Assembly (NCBI RefSeq): GCF_040183065.1
Contig: NC_091126.1
Location: forward strand, 145,106,204 to 145,170,203
Length of the DNA: 64,000 nucleotides
Direction of reading: 5' to 3'
Origin: Periplaneta americana
Taxonomy: Eukaryota; Arthropoda; Insecta; Blattodea; Blattidae
Every line of letters starts with the position of its first letter. Position 1 is the first letter of the stretch. The notes under the pieces are model-generated. The model worked only from the letters and a program-made list of their open reading frames with translations, did not search any database and was not told the origin of the DNA. Positions 54,216-64,000 of the stretch are shown piece after piece. The position numbers and the translations under genes are program-made.

Positions 54216-56896
54216 GTAAGGCTCTAAGTAAGATTTGCAACAAATCCGACTCCGAAATAAGTAAAAATCCGGACGCAAGTTACGAATCGTCGAAATGCAC
54301 TGTGAAAGTGGCGTGTCTATCCCAACTTCAGGTGCAAGTTTTTCACTCGATAAAAGTACAAGTATACCCTTTTCCGACTGCAGATCCCGACCCTGGACAC
54401 CAAAAATGTGCACAGATTCCGCTGAAAACAAGGATTGACACCGAAATAGTGAAGAAACCTATAATTTTGTGTGTGAAAATTGGGCTCGCGGAGCTCGAAG
54501 AAGACGTCCTACCCCTGGCCCACCTCACTTACGCGGCACAGCGCACGCGCAGTGTCCTGTTGAGTAGGTTCCGGTTATCGGGAGACTCTTGCAATATACT
54601 TTTAAATTATTACTATTATTATTGTTTTGGGGAAATAGCGACATTTTTTTACGTATTACTTTCCGGTAAAATGTAGAATAGTTTATAATGTTAGAATATA
54701 TTAAAAGAGTCGAATATTATGACCATAACTTTTTTTTAGTTTCAATATTAGTTGTTCAATTGATCCATTTTATATGGAATTGTGTTTATCAGGTGAAAGG
54801 TTCCATATGCCCTCGTACTAGGTATACAGTGTATGCATTTCCATTTCCCTTATATGCTATATTTAAAATACAAAATTATAATAGACGGAAGGTTCTTCTT
54901 TTGTCTAAAGTAAAATCTGAAACCAATTTTAGTTGTTTCTAATGTCGTAACTTTGAGGTTAGGACAGACATCTTGAGAAATTTCCACCTCTTCAATTTTA
55001 TTTGTAAAGTTATTTCATTAAATCTGCACAAGCTAATTGTATTAATATAATGTAGTAAATTTGCTTCCGAGTTTGTTTCATCGGTATTTGTTCGTTTTTT
55101 CATGTAAATGTATCATTGACTTGAAAATGTTTAAGTAATTTTGCATATATGCCCTCGCTATTTCCAAGCTTAATTTTAATTTCGCAGGTGTGTGATATAT
55201 TTGACATATAGTTCTATTTTAATGCAGAATTATATCGCTGTAACGATTAGAATTCGATTAAAATTTTTAAAGCTAATTTCAATTCATGCTTACGTGCAGA
55301 ATACGCGAGCAGCTATTGGATGTTGAGATGTAGGATATCGGAATTGGTAAACTTCGTTATAAGTATAAAGAATATAATAAATTTAAATTTCTCGTTACTT
55401 ATATACATAAAATAATATATAGGCCTAATTCAGTGTTGGAGTAGAACTGGTTCTTGGCGTGGAGAGACTTTCATTTTTTTTTCTTGTGAAATCTTACGAT
55501 CTTGGTTAGGCCTATTCAGTTTTGAAACTATTACGAATGTATTTTCTTCAAAATGTAGTGTCTCATCTTTTATATACCACGGTATTACGTTACATAGCAA
55601 ATTTGGGGAATTTGTAAAATAATTTTAATGTTTCATGTTGAATTAGTTTTTATAATGCCTACAGCAGGCAGCATTGTTGTCACAGACTGGAAAATTCTCG
55701 TTGCTGTCTTTGGTTGAGGAATTTAAAATGAAATGAATTCTTATAAAAACTGAATGTATGCTGTATTTTTACATAAATAGTTACGAAAATTAACATAAAA
55801 GCAAAACTTGTATTTTTTGACGTTAGTTAGGGGGCGAATGTAACATTCGCTGAGTGTGATGTTTTACTTGTGTTTGGCTTATAGGCTGTTACTTGGTAAA
55901 TAAGGGCAAAAGAGATAGGTCTAATATAGTTAACTTCTGCTAGCAGTAACAATCCGTAGTATCGGCAATCTATTGTTTTTAATCGTGTGAAAGTGTGATT
56001 CATTTTTCTCCGTGTAAGAAGAATTTCCTATGAACATGGAGTGCAAAAACCAATGTGTATATTAGCGTTTTAAAAATCATTGCAGTTTTAGTGACTTATT
56101 TGAAAAGCTGTAATCCATATTAACAATTTTGCTCCAACTCATGGTTCGTGTATTGCATGGAATAGGTTTATTAAGTAACGTTACGTTTGAATGGTGTGCT
56201 TTAATGGCCAGTGGATTTTGTGTTTTGTTTTAAGTGTTCTGTAGAAAGCAAGTTCATTTTATTTCTGCTTTACTTCGTGACACCCGCTTTTTATGTAAGT
56301 ACTAATTTGATTTTTTTTTTTTCAATTTTGAGTTAAGATCTATTTCCGGTATTGTGAAACATTGTTAAAGCGGTTTAGTCATTACAAGTATTTGTGTAGT
56401 ACAGTGTGTGGTTTAATTGGAAGAAAGTTAACGTGAATATAATTTGCAAGATTTTTTTTAAAATTAAGTAGACTTTATTGTACAGAAATAAGTACATTAT
56501 AGTTTTGGTTAATTAACAGCAAAAAGAGGAAAATAACTAGACACTTGTTTATGGGCATTGTCTACTACCAAAAAAACTCTAGTATCATGTCACTATGCCG
56601 TTTTCTTTTGAGTTTTCTGTGGGTTTGATCTTGCGGTGAATTGGTGACCGTCACTCAAAGCAACGGATTCATGTGGTTTAGAAAGAGTGATATAATCTGA
56701 TGTTGCTCTGTCTTAAAACCTCCACCACCTCAGGAATACCAGAGGTCGTCGTGTAATATTTTTGTTGGGAATATATCAAGGTGCGCCAGATATGAGCCTC
56801 AAATCAGCGATTATGTGTGACCACTCTTATTCTTATTTGAGATGCAGAAGCACAGCCACAAATTGAACATCCATATTGTCATAGAAGATGCACAAT

Positions 56897-56948
<52 letters not shown>

Positions 56949-57326
56949 AGAGGTAATGGAGGCCTGTGTTTTTGCAAATAGATTCTAATTCTTTTAACAA
57001 TAGCTGATACGTGGTTTTGTCAAGTACCTATGTAAGTCTGCTATCTAAGAGTAATTCAAGATAGGCTATCTGACAGACTGAGCTGTTGGTACTACTGAGC
57101 CACATAATGTTAGTGGATAATTTACCATGTTCTTCTTCTATGTAAATCTAAATGTGATTTTTGAGGATTCAAAATTAGTCGCCATTGCTTATACCATGTG
57201 AAAATGTTTCCACAAACCGTTCAGTTGTTCTGCTGATTCAATTGTACTTATATTAAGGATAGCAACATCATCAGCAAAATGGGCCAGTGTTAGGTGATCT
57301 TGAGATGGAAAATCTAATGTATATAT

Positions 57327-57698
57327 CACAGTCTAGTATATACAGTCACGAAGTTTGAGTTGTGAGGGTGCTAGGAACAATAGACTGTCCGATACTATTT
57401 CGCATTGTCTGTAATGAGGCGATATTAGCGATTCTAGTGGTTCGCAACTATCTATGGATGCATATTTACTACGTATTGAGCTTCGTGACTGTATATACTA
57501 GACCACAGTCTAGTATATACAGTCGCGAAGCTCAATACGTAGTAAATATGCAAACATTATGTAGTTGCTCACCACTAGGATCGCTAATATCGCCTCATTA
57601 CAGGCAATGCAAAATAGTACCGTCACAGTCTATTGTTTCTAGCACCCTCAAAACTGAAGCTTCGTGACTGTATATAGTAGACTGTATACTAGACTGTG
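57327..57698. mobile_element. Dimeric MITE, second copy, inside the LINE
   Basis: Two about 180-bp units in opposite orientation joined at ctagaccacagtctagtata (about 57497-57516). Unit-specific differences match those of the dimer at 36101-38726 read in reverse: the cgtcacagtctattgtttct and aaacattatgtagttgctca side corresponds to its right unit. It interrupts the LINE text between YYI and YTLDFP, flanked by tatat. Confidence 0.87.
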
Positions 57699-58177
57699 TA
57701 TATGTAATATAAAGCAGCAGTCCCAAAATACTGCCCTGAGGTAATTAGGCCTGCTCCAGATTGAACAGTATTTGATTTTGACTGAGAATATTCATATTTT
57801 GCAGAGACTGTAGCCTACATTGTGAAATATGACTTAATTATCAAATAATAGGTACCTGATATATGGTTTTTACAGCTGAGAGGATAAGCCTCCATGACAT
57901 ACTTTATCAAATGCCTTTTCTATGTCCAAGAGAAGACTCAAGCACACTGCCATTTTCTCATGTGCATCTAAAATTGTATCATTGATCCGGTCAAGCTGTT
58001 GTGAACAAGAGTAATTTCATTTAAATCCAAACTCCATTGGAGGAATGATCCCTTGAAGTTGTTACAAAAGATGAGTTTAAACTAGTGTTTTTTTAATTTT
58101 ATAATTTAAGCAGTAGACTTATTGGGCGATAATTTTCAGAGTTGCTTTTGTCTTTATCAGCCCTGTGGATCATTACC

Positions 58178-58777
58178 GCTAACAAACATTCTCAAGGAGG
58201 CAGACAAAAAAGTTATTTTTTTATCTTCCACCATGTTAATAATATCAAAACAAGTGTTTATACAAATTTTGGCCACTCGAGCGCAATTACAAGGGCTATC
58301 CAGATAATAAGATTGCCTGGGGCTGTTTAGAAAAAGAAAACACAATTTAATGGAAAGGTTTATTGGAACAAATATAGCAATTGAGCTATTTTTAAATGTT
58401 TTCCCACCAGAATTGAGACATTTGTCATACCATGGAATCAACTTTTGTATCCCTGTGTCATAGAAGTCTACCACTTGGGATCGGAACCAGTGTGTGACGG
58501 CTGTCTGCACCACTCTCTTGATCCCATGGTATGATAAATGTCTCAATTCCGTTGGGAAATATTGAAAAAATAGCCCGACAATTGCTATATTTGTTCCAAT
58601 ATATTTTTCCATGAAATTTTCTTTCTGTAAATGACCCCAGGAAAACTCACTTTCGGGATGACCCTTGTAATCGCACTTGAGTGGCGAAAATTTCTATATG
58701 CATTTGTTTTGACATGATTAACATGGTGAAAGAAAAAAATAACATTTTTATCTGCTCCAATGAGAATATTTGCTTGC
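58178..58777. mobile_element. Palindromic mariner relic inside the LINE
   Basis: Arms of about 260 bp in inverted orientation around a short centre (58440-58500). Both arms encode, pointing outward, the mariner C-terminal text: left arm on the minus strand IPWYDKCLNSGGKTFKN, preceded by THWFRSQVVDFYDTGIQKL; right arm on the + strand IPWYDKCLNSVGKY. WxxDKCLNxxGxY is the end of mariner transposases. It lies immediately upstream of VIMIH in the LINE reverse transcriptase. Confidence 0.8.
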
Positions 58778-59284
58778 AAGACACGTTGTCAAGGGAAATA
58801 TATTAATTGTAGAACTCCAGTATAGATTTGTATAAGAATGAGTGGTTTCTAGATGAATCTTCAAGTAGAGCTTAAACAATAAGATCATGGGCAGGAGCTT
58901 TCTTCTTTGGAAGTCTTCTAATTTGATTTTGGACTTGTTTTTATGTAAAAATTTTTCCAAAGTAAGGTAATTGAAGTTGTGTTAAACTTCCATGATTTTG
59001 ATGAGCGAAATCTGGATCAAGACTCTGATTGGGTTGGAACTGCTGATGTTATATCAGATGTTCAGAGAAAAATTTTACTTTTCGTTCAGGGGTTGAAAAT
59101 CATTGGTTGCCGATTTGAAGTGGAGGAATCATATTGTCAGCATATTTTATGGCAAACTTCTTTTCTTTCCATAATGTTCCATCTTTAGCAATTGCTGGTA
59201 AAATTCATGTTCTGGGAATAATAAGTTAATTAAGTAGTAAAATATCGCTGCAATCGAAAAGTATTGGGAATAAATTTGAATAAG

Positions 59285-59400
59285 GAACAAAAAAAAGTTT
59301 CCTTCCCAGGCAGGATTCGAACCACGAAAGTCTTAGTTACCAGCCTATCGTGCTCTGGAGTGAACGAGGCTCTGAAATCAGCTACAAGGGTCGGTCCGGT
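59285..59400 (-). mobile_element. tRNA-headed SINE fragment (family F)
   Basis: The minus strand has B box gtggttcgaatcctgcctgg, an A-box-like upstream segment, and an A-rich (ttttttt on +) boundary. No complete cloverleaf. Confidence 0.6.
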
Positions 59401-61335
59401 TTTTTTGCCACTACTGTAGATTCATTAGGGTAAATAAATTGCAGAGTAAATTGGTAAATTACATCATGATGCATTTTACCTCTAGTATTGGTTGGGTTAC
59501 TTCCCTGTCTAAGATGTTTACTGTTAAAATCACCCCCATGAGAAAATGTGTCTTCATGGTATTAATAACACCCAAAAGTGTCCCATAGTTACTCTGCATG
59601 AGCGTAATAAATTGTGCAATTTGCAATTAATTACATTCAGAGGTGATTTTTATGCGATAAACTTGAATTTCAGATTCATTTATAGATAAGAGTTCACTGT
59701 GTTTCAAGTATAATTTAATAATATTGCAGAACTTCCTTTTCTAATACCATTGGGATGATCTGCTCGATATGCAATATAGCCAGGAATTTTAAAGTGAATG
59801 TGAGGCATTAGCTTGGTTCCGCAGCAAGCAACATGTGAATGTCATGTAAATGAAGAAAAAAATATTAGTTCGTGAGTTTTGTTGCTAATTCCTTGACAAC
59901 TCCATGTGCAAATATGTATTGTTTTATTAAGAGATATTGTTAATTTTTTTGTTTTCAATCACTTGTAAATTTTGATATTGTGCAGAAATAACAGGATGTA
60001 GCAGAATTAAGAGAGAATCTACACCTAGAGCTGTTTCAGAATAGGATTTTTGATTAGATGAAATTTTCGAGACTAGAAACGATGTAAAATTCACATTGTA
60101 TAAGTTAGTACCAGCTGAAGAAGGATTTGTGTTTTTATTTTCATCAATTTTTTTTTCTTATAGGCGTATGTAAATGAAAATGTTGCTTTCTGGAGCTTTA
60201 AATGTTCAGGTCAGTCACCGTAACTAGCAGCTGTGTGCTGTCCTTTACCTTACACACACTGGTGGTATATTATGAGGTTTGTTGCAGTGTGAAGTGGGAT
60301 GGGTAATTAGAGGGGGAAGGGAGATGTGCCTCTATTAGTGTAGTTCTTCTATTGAATTACCTTTTTTCAGTTCTTCTAGGTTATGTGAGTTATTTCAACA
60401 TATATTTAATAATTTTCTCAGTGATCAAAGCTACTGAAGGTTAGTTCAGGTAGAAGAGGCCACAAATTTCTGCTGCTAATTGGACTAAAGAGGCACACGT
60501 TTTCAAAATCTCCTTTTTCAGTTTGGATGAGTATATGACGTTTTAACTGTTACTTATTAGTAGTTTACATTAATTGTTTTTTTGTTCATCAAATAAAAGA
60601 TAGTTGGAGCATGCTTGTTGTTAGTTAATTGACTTCGTAATAACTTCTACTGAATATGATCAATTGTAATGGTAAACCAGGTGAAGATATGCTGAGAAAT
60701 TTTGTGTGAATGTACGATTATAACCTATCTGATTCATTGACTGGTCTTGATACTCTCCCTAATTTCTTAAGCATGTGTGATGCAATTTAAGAATTTGAGT
60801 AGCCTAATTATTTTCTAATTGGTTGTTGTCGCTGTGGTCAGCTTTGTGTATGGACATTTTTAGGCCTTTATAGTTACTTGGATTTCTATCCTTGGTTGCT
60901 TATTAAATTATATATATATTGAAGTAAAATTGTAATGCCAACTGTACTAGTTGTGTTCACTTCCCATTATGGCATTTCTTAACACTTGCGTTATCAATGA
61001 AATGTAAGATGCATTTAAATACTTGGGTTCTTAGTCCAGTCGTACATGCTGCAAATGAAAGACAAATTGAGCGGAATTGCCAATTTACACCGAAATGAGG
61101 GTCAAAGTTGCTGTGAAAGTAGCGACTGGCTGAACTGGTTCAATGCCTTACATTTAAACTTTTTGGTAGGTACATAGAAAGCGAGTTTTCGTAAGTTCGA
61201 GTATCAGTGACGGGTTAGATTTGTTTATTTCAGGCTTTTGCTATACCTTACATGTTCAGTAGTAGTAGTACATGGATAGATATCAGCCTTCCTGTGATAA
61301 CACAAGTGTAAAATAATACCTCAGTTACAAACAAA

Positions 61336-61445
61336 AATATTGTCAAATCGTATATTTGTAAAAACCAGCCTACAATTGTTTATATCTTAAAATATTGTCA
61401 AATCGCATATTTGTAAAAACCAGCCTACAGTTGTTTATATCTTAA
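61336..61445. repeat. 55-bp direct tandem duplication
   Basis: 61336-61390 and 61391-61445 differ at two positions only (cgtat/cgcat and acaatt/acagtt), a recent duplication in the intron. Confidence 0.92.
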
Positions 61446-63499
61446 AATATGTCAATGTAAGTAATTTATGAAATCCAGCTCATATCAATTTATTTACTTT
61501 CTGGTAGATTGTGTATGTAATTTCGTTACATGAAACTTTTGTTCCATTCCATAACCAACACTAACCCAAGTCAAACATTTTCGAGTTTTGTAACTTCTAA
61601 AAAGAAAAAAAAATCATTAAGTTTAGCAATATTCGCGTGAATGGATGTTTTGAAACAGACACTACTCGTTAAACTCACTACTTACTACTATAGCACCATT
61701 TTATTGCTCCCACTCTGGTTCTAATAAAGTGCATAGGTAGCAATATAACATGGGGGCATGAGATAGTTACTCTGCCCGCCATAATAAAATTAATTTCAAT
61801 TAAATTCCCCAATGTAAAAAGAAGCAATATGTCAAAGTTATTCGTAAAACAATTTGTATCGAGATTAAAAAAACGACTATGATGTGTTTGAAAGTTCTTT
61901 GTAGATTGTAACATACAGGCCTACTACCAAATGTCGTACAAGAATGCAAAAGTATTTCAGAAAATATTCTGTATGTCTAGGCCTATTCTTGTTAATTCTA
62001 GTTTTAGTCAGAGATATTAGCACATAGACTACCTTGTAACATTTATTTCCATAGTTCATCTGTGATTTTTAAAGTTGTATGACCGGAATTGTCAATTTTT
62101 ATGACTCATTTTTGAAGTTATAAATCAGGAATAGATTTTCTCCTTTAACAATTTAAAAAAGGGCAGTATTTCCATGTTTCTGAAAGTCTAAAGGTGCATC
62201 TACATGGTTCAACTTTTATTTCAAATTCAAAAATTCAAGCAATACATCCAAGATTGATATTTAATATTAATTAGGCCTAATATATATATATATATATACG
62301 TAGTGAAGATTACGATCAAAACGGCGCACCACGTGGACACACAATCTTCTCACACCTTAATTGAATGCGCATTTTAAACTTGATTATTTCAATATTCTTT
62401 CCAGATTGCATGCATACGCTCATGGAAAATTGAACTGTGTAGATGTAGATTTAGTGATCTTAAATAATGGACATGTATATGTTGTATACCACTTTATAAC
62501 CTTGACTAGAGTACTCGCTAGGTTTTTTACTTCCTTAGGACAGTGGGTTTCTTGGTTTCTTTGCCTACTTCGTTAATTTAGCAGACTGGGTCGTTGTGGA
62601 GATTATGTTTCCTAAATTGGTCATATCTAGGTTTTAGTTGTATATTTGAATTGTTGTGAGGTGAATTGTGAACTCTATCTGGCAGGACTGATATGTCAGA
62701 ATGTCACATTGGGTCTTGCAATCTCTGACCTGCTGATGGATAGAGTATTAAATATAAATTACCTTATCATTTTTTTTTTCATTAAACATATCTCTAGATA
62801 ATGGCATAGAGAAAATGATCTCAAATAATTGGTATATGTCATGAAGATGACAGAATTCTTATACGTTTTATATATTTTGCAAATTTTAGTTTTTATATCG
62901 TTACAAATGAATCCTGTTTGTAATTTTTCTTAAACTACAACTGGTGAAGGAACATTCCTGAACAAAACAAGAAAGATTTTGTCTGATATATTAACAAAGT
63001 GAAGAAACTGCACTTCTGCTGTCCTGCCTGAACTTTGAATTATTTGAGACTAGAAGTTTTCTGAAAGTATATTTACATTGCATGTATGGAAAAGTAAGCT
63101 TTTCACATAAAAATAGTCTTGTTTCGTTTGTTTTCAGAATTACTAGTATTATGTTAATTTTAGAAAGCATTGTAAATATCTTAAATTTTTGTCAGAAGTT
63201 TTTAGATCGAGTTTCAATTCAGTCCATAATTATTTATAGAAAAGTAGCCCCCTTTTTCTCCTCTATTTCCGTAATGGTTAAGAATAAGTCCACTTTGTTG
63301 CTGAGTTGTACTTGAAGATATTCTTTCAGCTCTTAACATGTTGTTGTTCCTGATTGGAGTTCTAATAATTATAGAAGATATTTTTCAGACAAACTATTTT
63401 GGAAGCATATTGTCTAGGCATTTCATACATCACACGATCTTTAGTAAGAAAATAAGTTGTAATTCTATTCAGTTTTGAGTAAATCAGTGAGGTGTGTTA

Positions 63500-63560
63500 C
63501 TTACGGCTTTTAAGGAACCCGGAGGTTCATTGCCCTCCCTCACATAAGCCCACCATCAGC
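63500..63560 (-). mobile_element. 3' tip of the RRLRWAGHV-type LINE, antisense
   Basis: The minus strand reads gggcttatgtgagggagggc ... cgggttccttaaaagcc and a short TAAG tail, matching 17500-17550. Only about 60 bp remain. Confidence 0.75.
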
Positions 63561-63562
63561 TG

Positions 63563-63625
63563 AGGTATGTGGATGTGAGGCCAACAGTCAACTGGTCTTT
63601 CTTGGCCCTCTATGGGTTGTCATGC
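63563..63625 (+). mobile_element. SINE family A body fragment
   Basis: ggatgtgaggccaacagtca and tggccctctatgggttgtca match the 3' body of the SINE at 1184-1570 (about 1461-1515). It abuts the LINE tip directly. Confidence 0.6.
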
Positions 63626-64000
63626 TCAGGTATTAATACTTGAACATGACTGTGTTCAGCTTAGTGATTCATGTAGGGTCACATAGTCTGTATTTTGAGT
63701 GTGAGTACTGCGCTTTTCCTCTAAATATTGTTTCTTTCTGTTATCAGATTTTGTAATTTTGTACTCATTGATAACTCCGACATAATCAATTCACCTTTTT
63801 CTTTTCTTAAAATTGTCAGTTCTTCTATACACCAAGGTATTGTCAGCCCTCGACTTGGCATGTGCCCTCCTTCCTCCCAGTTTTGTAACAGATTTATAGT
63901 GTGTGTCAAAAGTCTTAAGTAATTCCTGTAAATTTTTCAAAATAGTAGCCTACTTGCCATCTGATACTCATTATTTATGCATCCCCTTCCCATGTTGTTA
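63626..64000. other. Unassigned end of window
   Basis: Overlapping frames on both strands at 63721-63922 (e.g. SPRLGMCPPSSQFCNRFIVC on +) have no motif I recognise. Confidence 0.3.

Larger units (their letters stand above)
56500..59250 (-). pseudogene. Jockey/CR1-type LINE reverse transcriptase, antisense in intron
   Basis: On the minus strand, from right to left: a pre-RT segment near 58800-58960 (KIKLEDFQRRKLLPM), then VIMIHRADKDKSNSENYRPI and SLL (58110-58177), LLLDIEKAFDKVCHGGLSSQ (about 57870-57930), then HLTLAHFADDVAILNIS (about 57240-57300) with the F-A-D-D catalytic motif. A decayed C-terminal region follows to 56500, including a (TA)n tract at about 56899-56944. Split by a mariner palindrome (58178-58777) and a dimeric MITE (57327-57698); many stops. 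Confidence 0.8.
54216..64000 (+). other. Inferred MED26 intron 1 (continues past the window)
   Basis: Begins with the donor at 54216. I looked for the expected second exon (a helix-rich LW-domain segment containing TRLGK-like text) on the + strand and did not find it, so the intron would exceed 9.7 kb. Stretches 54216-56500 and 59401-63499 hold no recognised gene, only AT-rich sequence with short TA tracts (e.g. 62281-62298). Contents are listed separately. Confidence 0.55.

Noticed and set aside
54095-54676. 193-codon ORF, the longest in the window
   Set aside because: It overlaps the MED26 exon in another frame, runs into the inferred intron, and has no domain motif. I judge it a chance frame.
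58157-58612. 151-codon minus-strand ORF
   Set aside because: Its readable part (WFRSQVVDFYDTGIQKL...DKCLN) is a mariner C-terminus inside the palindromic relic, followed by out-of-frame terminal-repeat and LINE sequence. Not a gene.

Overview
The window looks like gene-poor, AT-rich nuclear DNA from an insect, most probably a blattodean (cockroach or termite). The grounds are the density of tRNA-headed SINEs, (ATT)n-tailed LINEs, hAT, Tc1/mariner, Tigger, Harbinger and piggyBac relics, and one recognisable host exon of insect type. There is no operon structure, no rRNA, no CRISPR array and no intact long ORF. Most open frames over 60 codons are chance frames, poly-Ile/Leu/Asn translations of (ATT)n, or transposon debris. 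The taxon is an inference; I could run no search.

Layout: 1-12.7 kb holds a degenerate dispersed-ORF end, SINEs with target-site duplications (TSDs), a piggyBac N-terminal relic, a decayed 1.24-kb TA-flanked transposon (5525-6768), two LINE 3' ends and a Tigger-like element (8935-10142). From 12.7 to 15.5 kb there is a Harbinger element with a hAT relic nested in it. From 15.8 to 20.4 kb there are RTE-like LINE pieces, a 590-bp LINE-derived non-autonomous element with perfect 14-bp TSDs, a mariner relic and two TTAA-associated inverted-repeat elements. A 35-bp minisatellite fills 21.3-22.5 kb. From 24 to 31.3 kb lie a second copy of the TA-flanked transposon, a hAT with perfect 8-bp TSDs (25070-27078), several SINEs, a hAT MITE and two further hAT relics.

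From 31.5 to 39.6 kb is a deep nest. A Penelope-like element (GIY-YIG end) is split by a 7-kb inverted-repeat element carrying a transposase-like relic. That element is itself split by a hAT and by a dimeric MITE, and the MITE is split by another 2.2-kb inverted-repeat element. From 39.8 to 50.7 kb come LINE fragments, a Tc1 inside a larger inverted-repeat element, a promoter-like LTR candidate, a 44-bp minisatellite of about 31 units, and more SINEs and MITEs.

The only host gene I can name starts at 54153 on the + strand. It is a short first coding exon resembling the start of Mediator subunit 26 (MED26), ending in a GTAAGG donor. Everything to 64000 then reads as its first intron. That intron holds an antisense LINE reverse transcriptase (56.5-59.25 kb), itself interrupted by a second copy of the dimeric MITE and by a palindromic mariner relic. 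The intron is otherwise visibly poorer in repeats than the left 50 kb.
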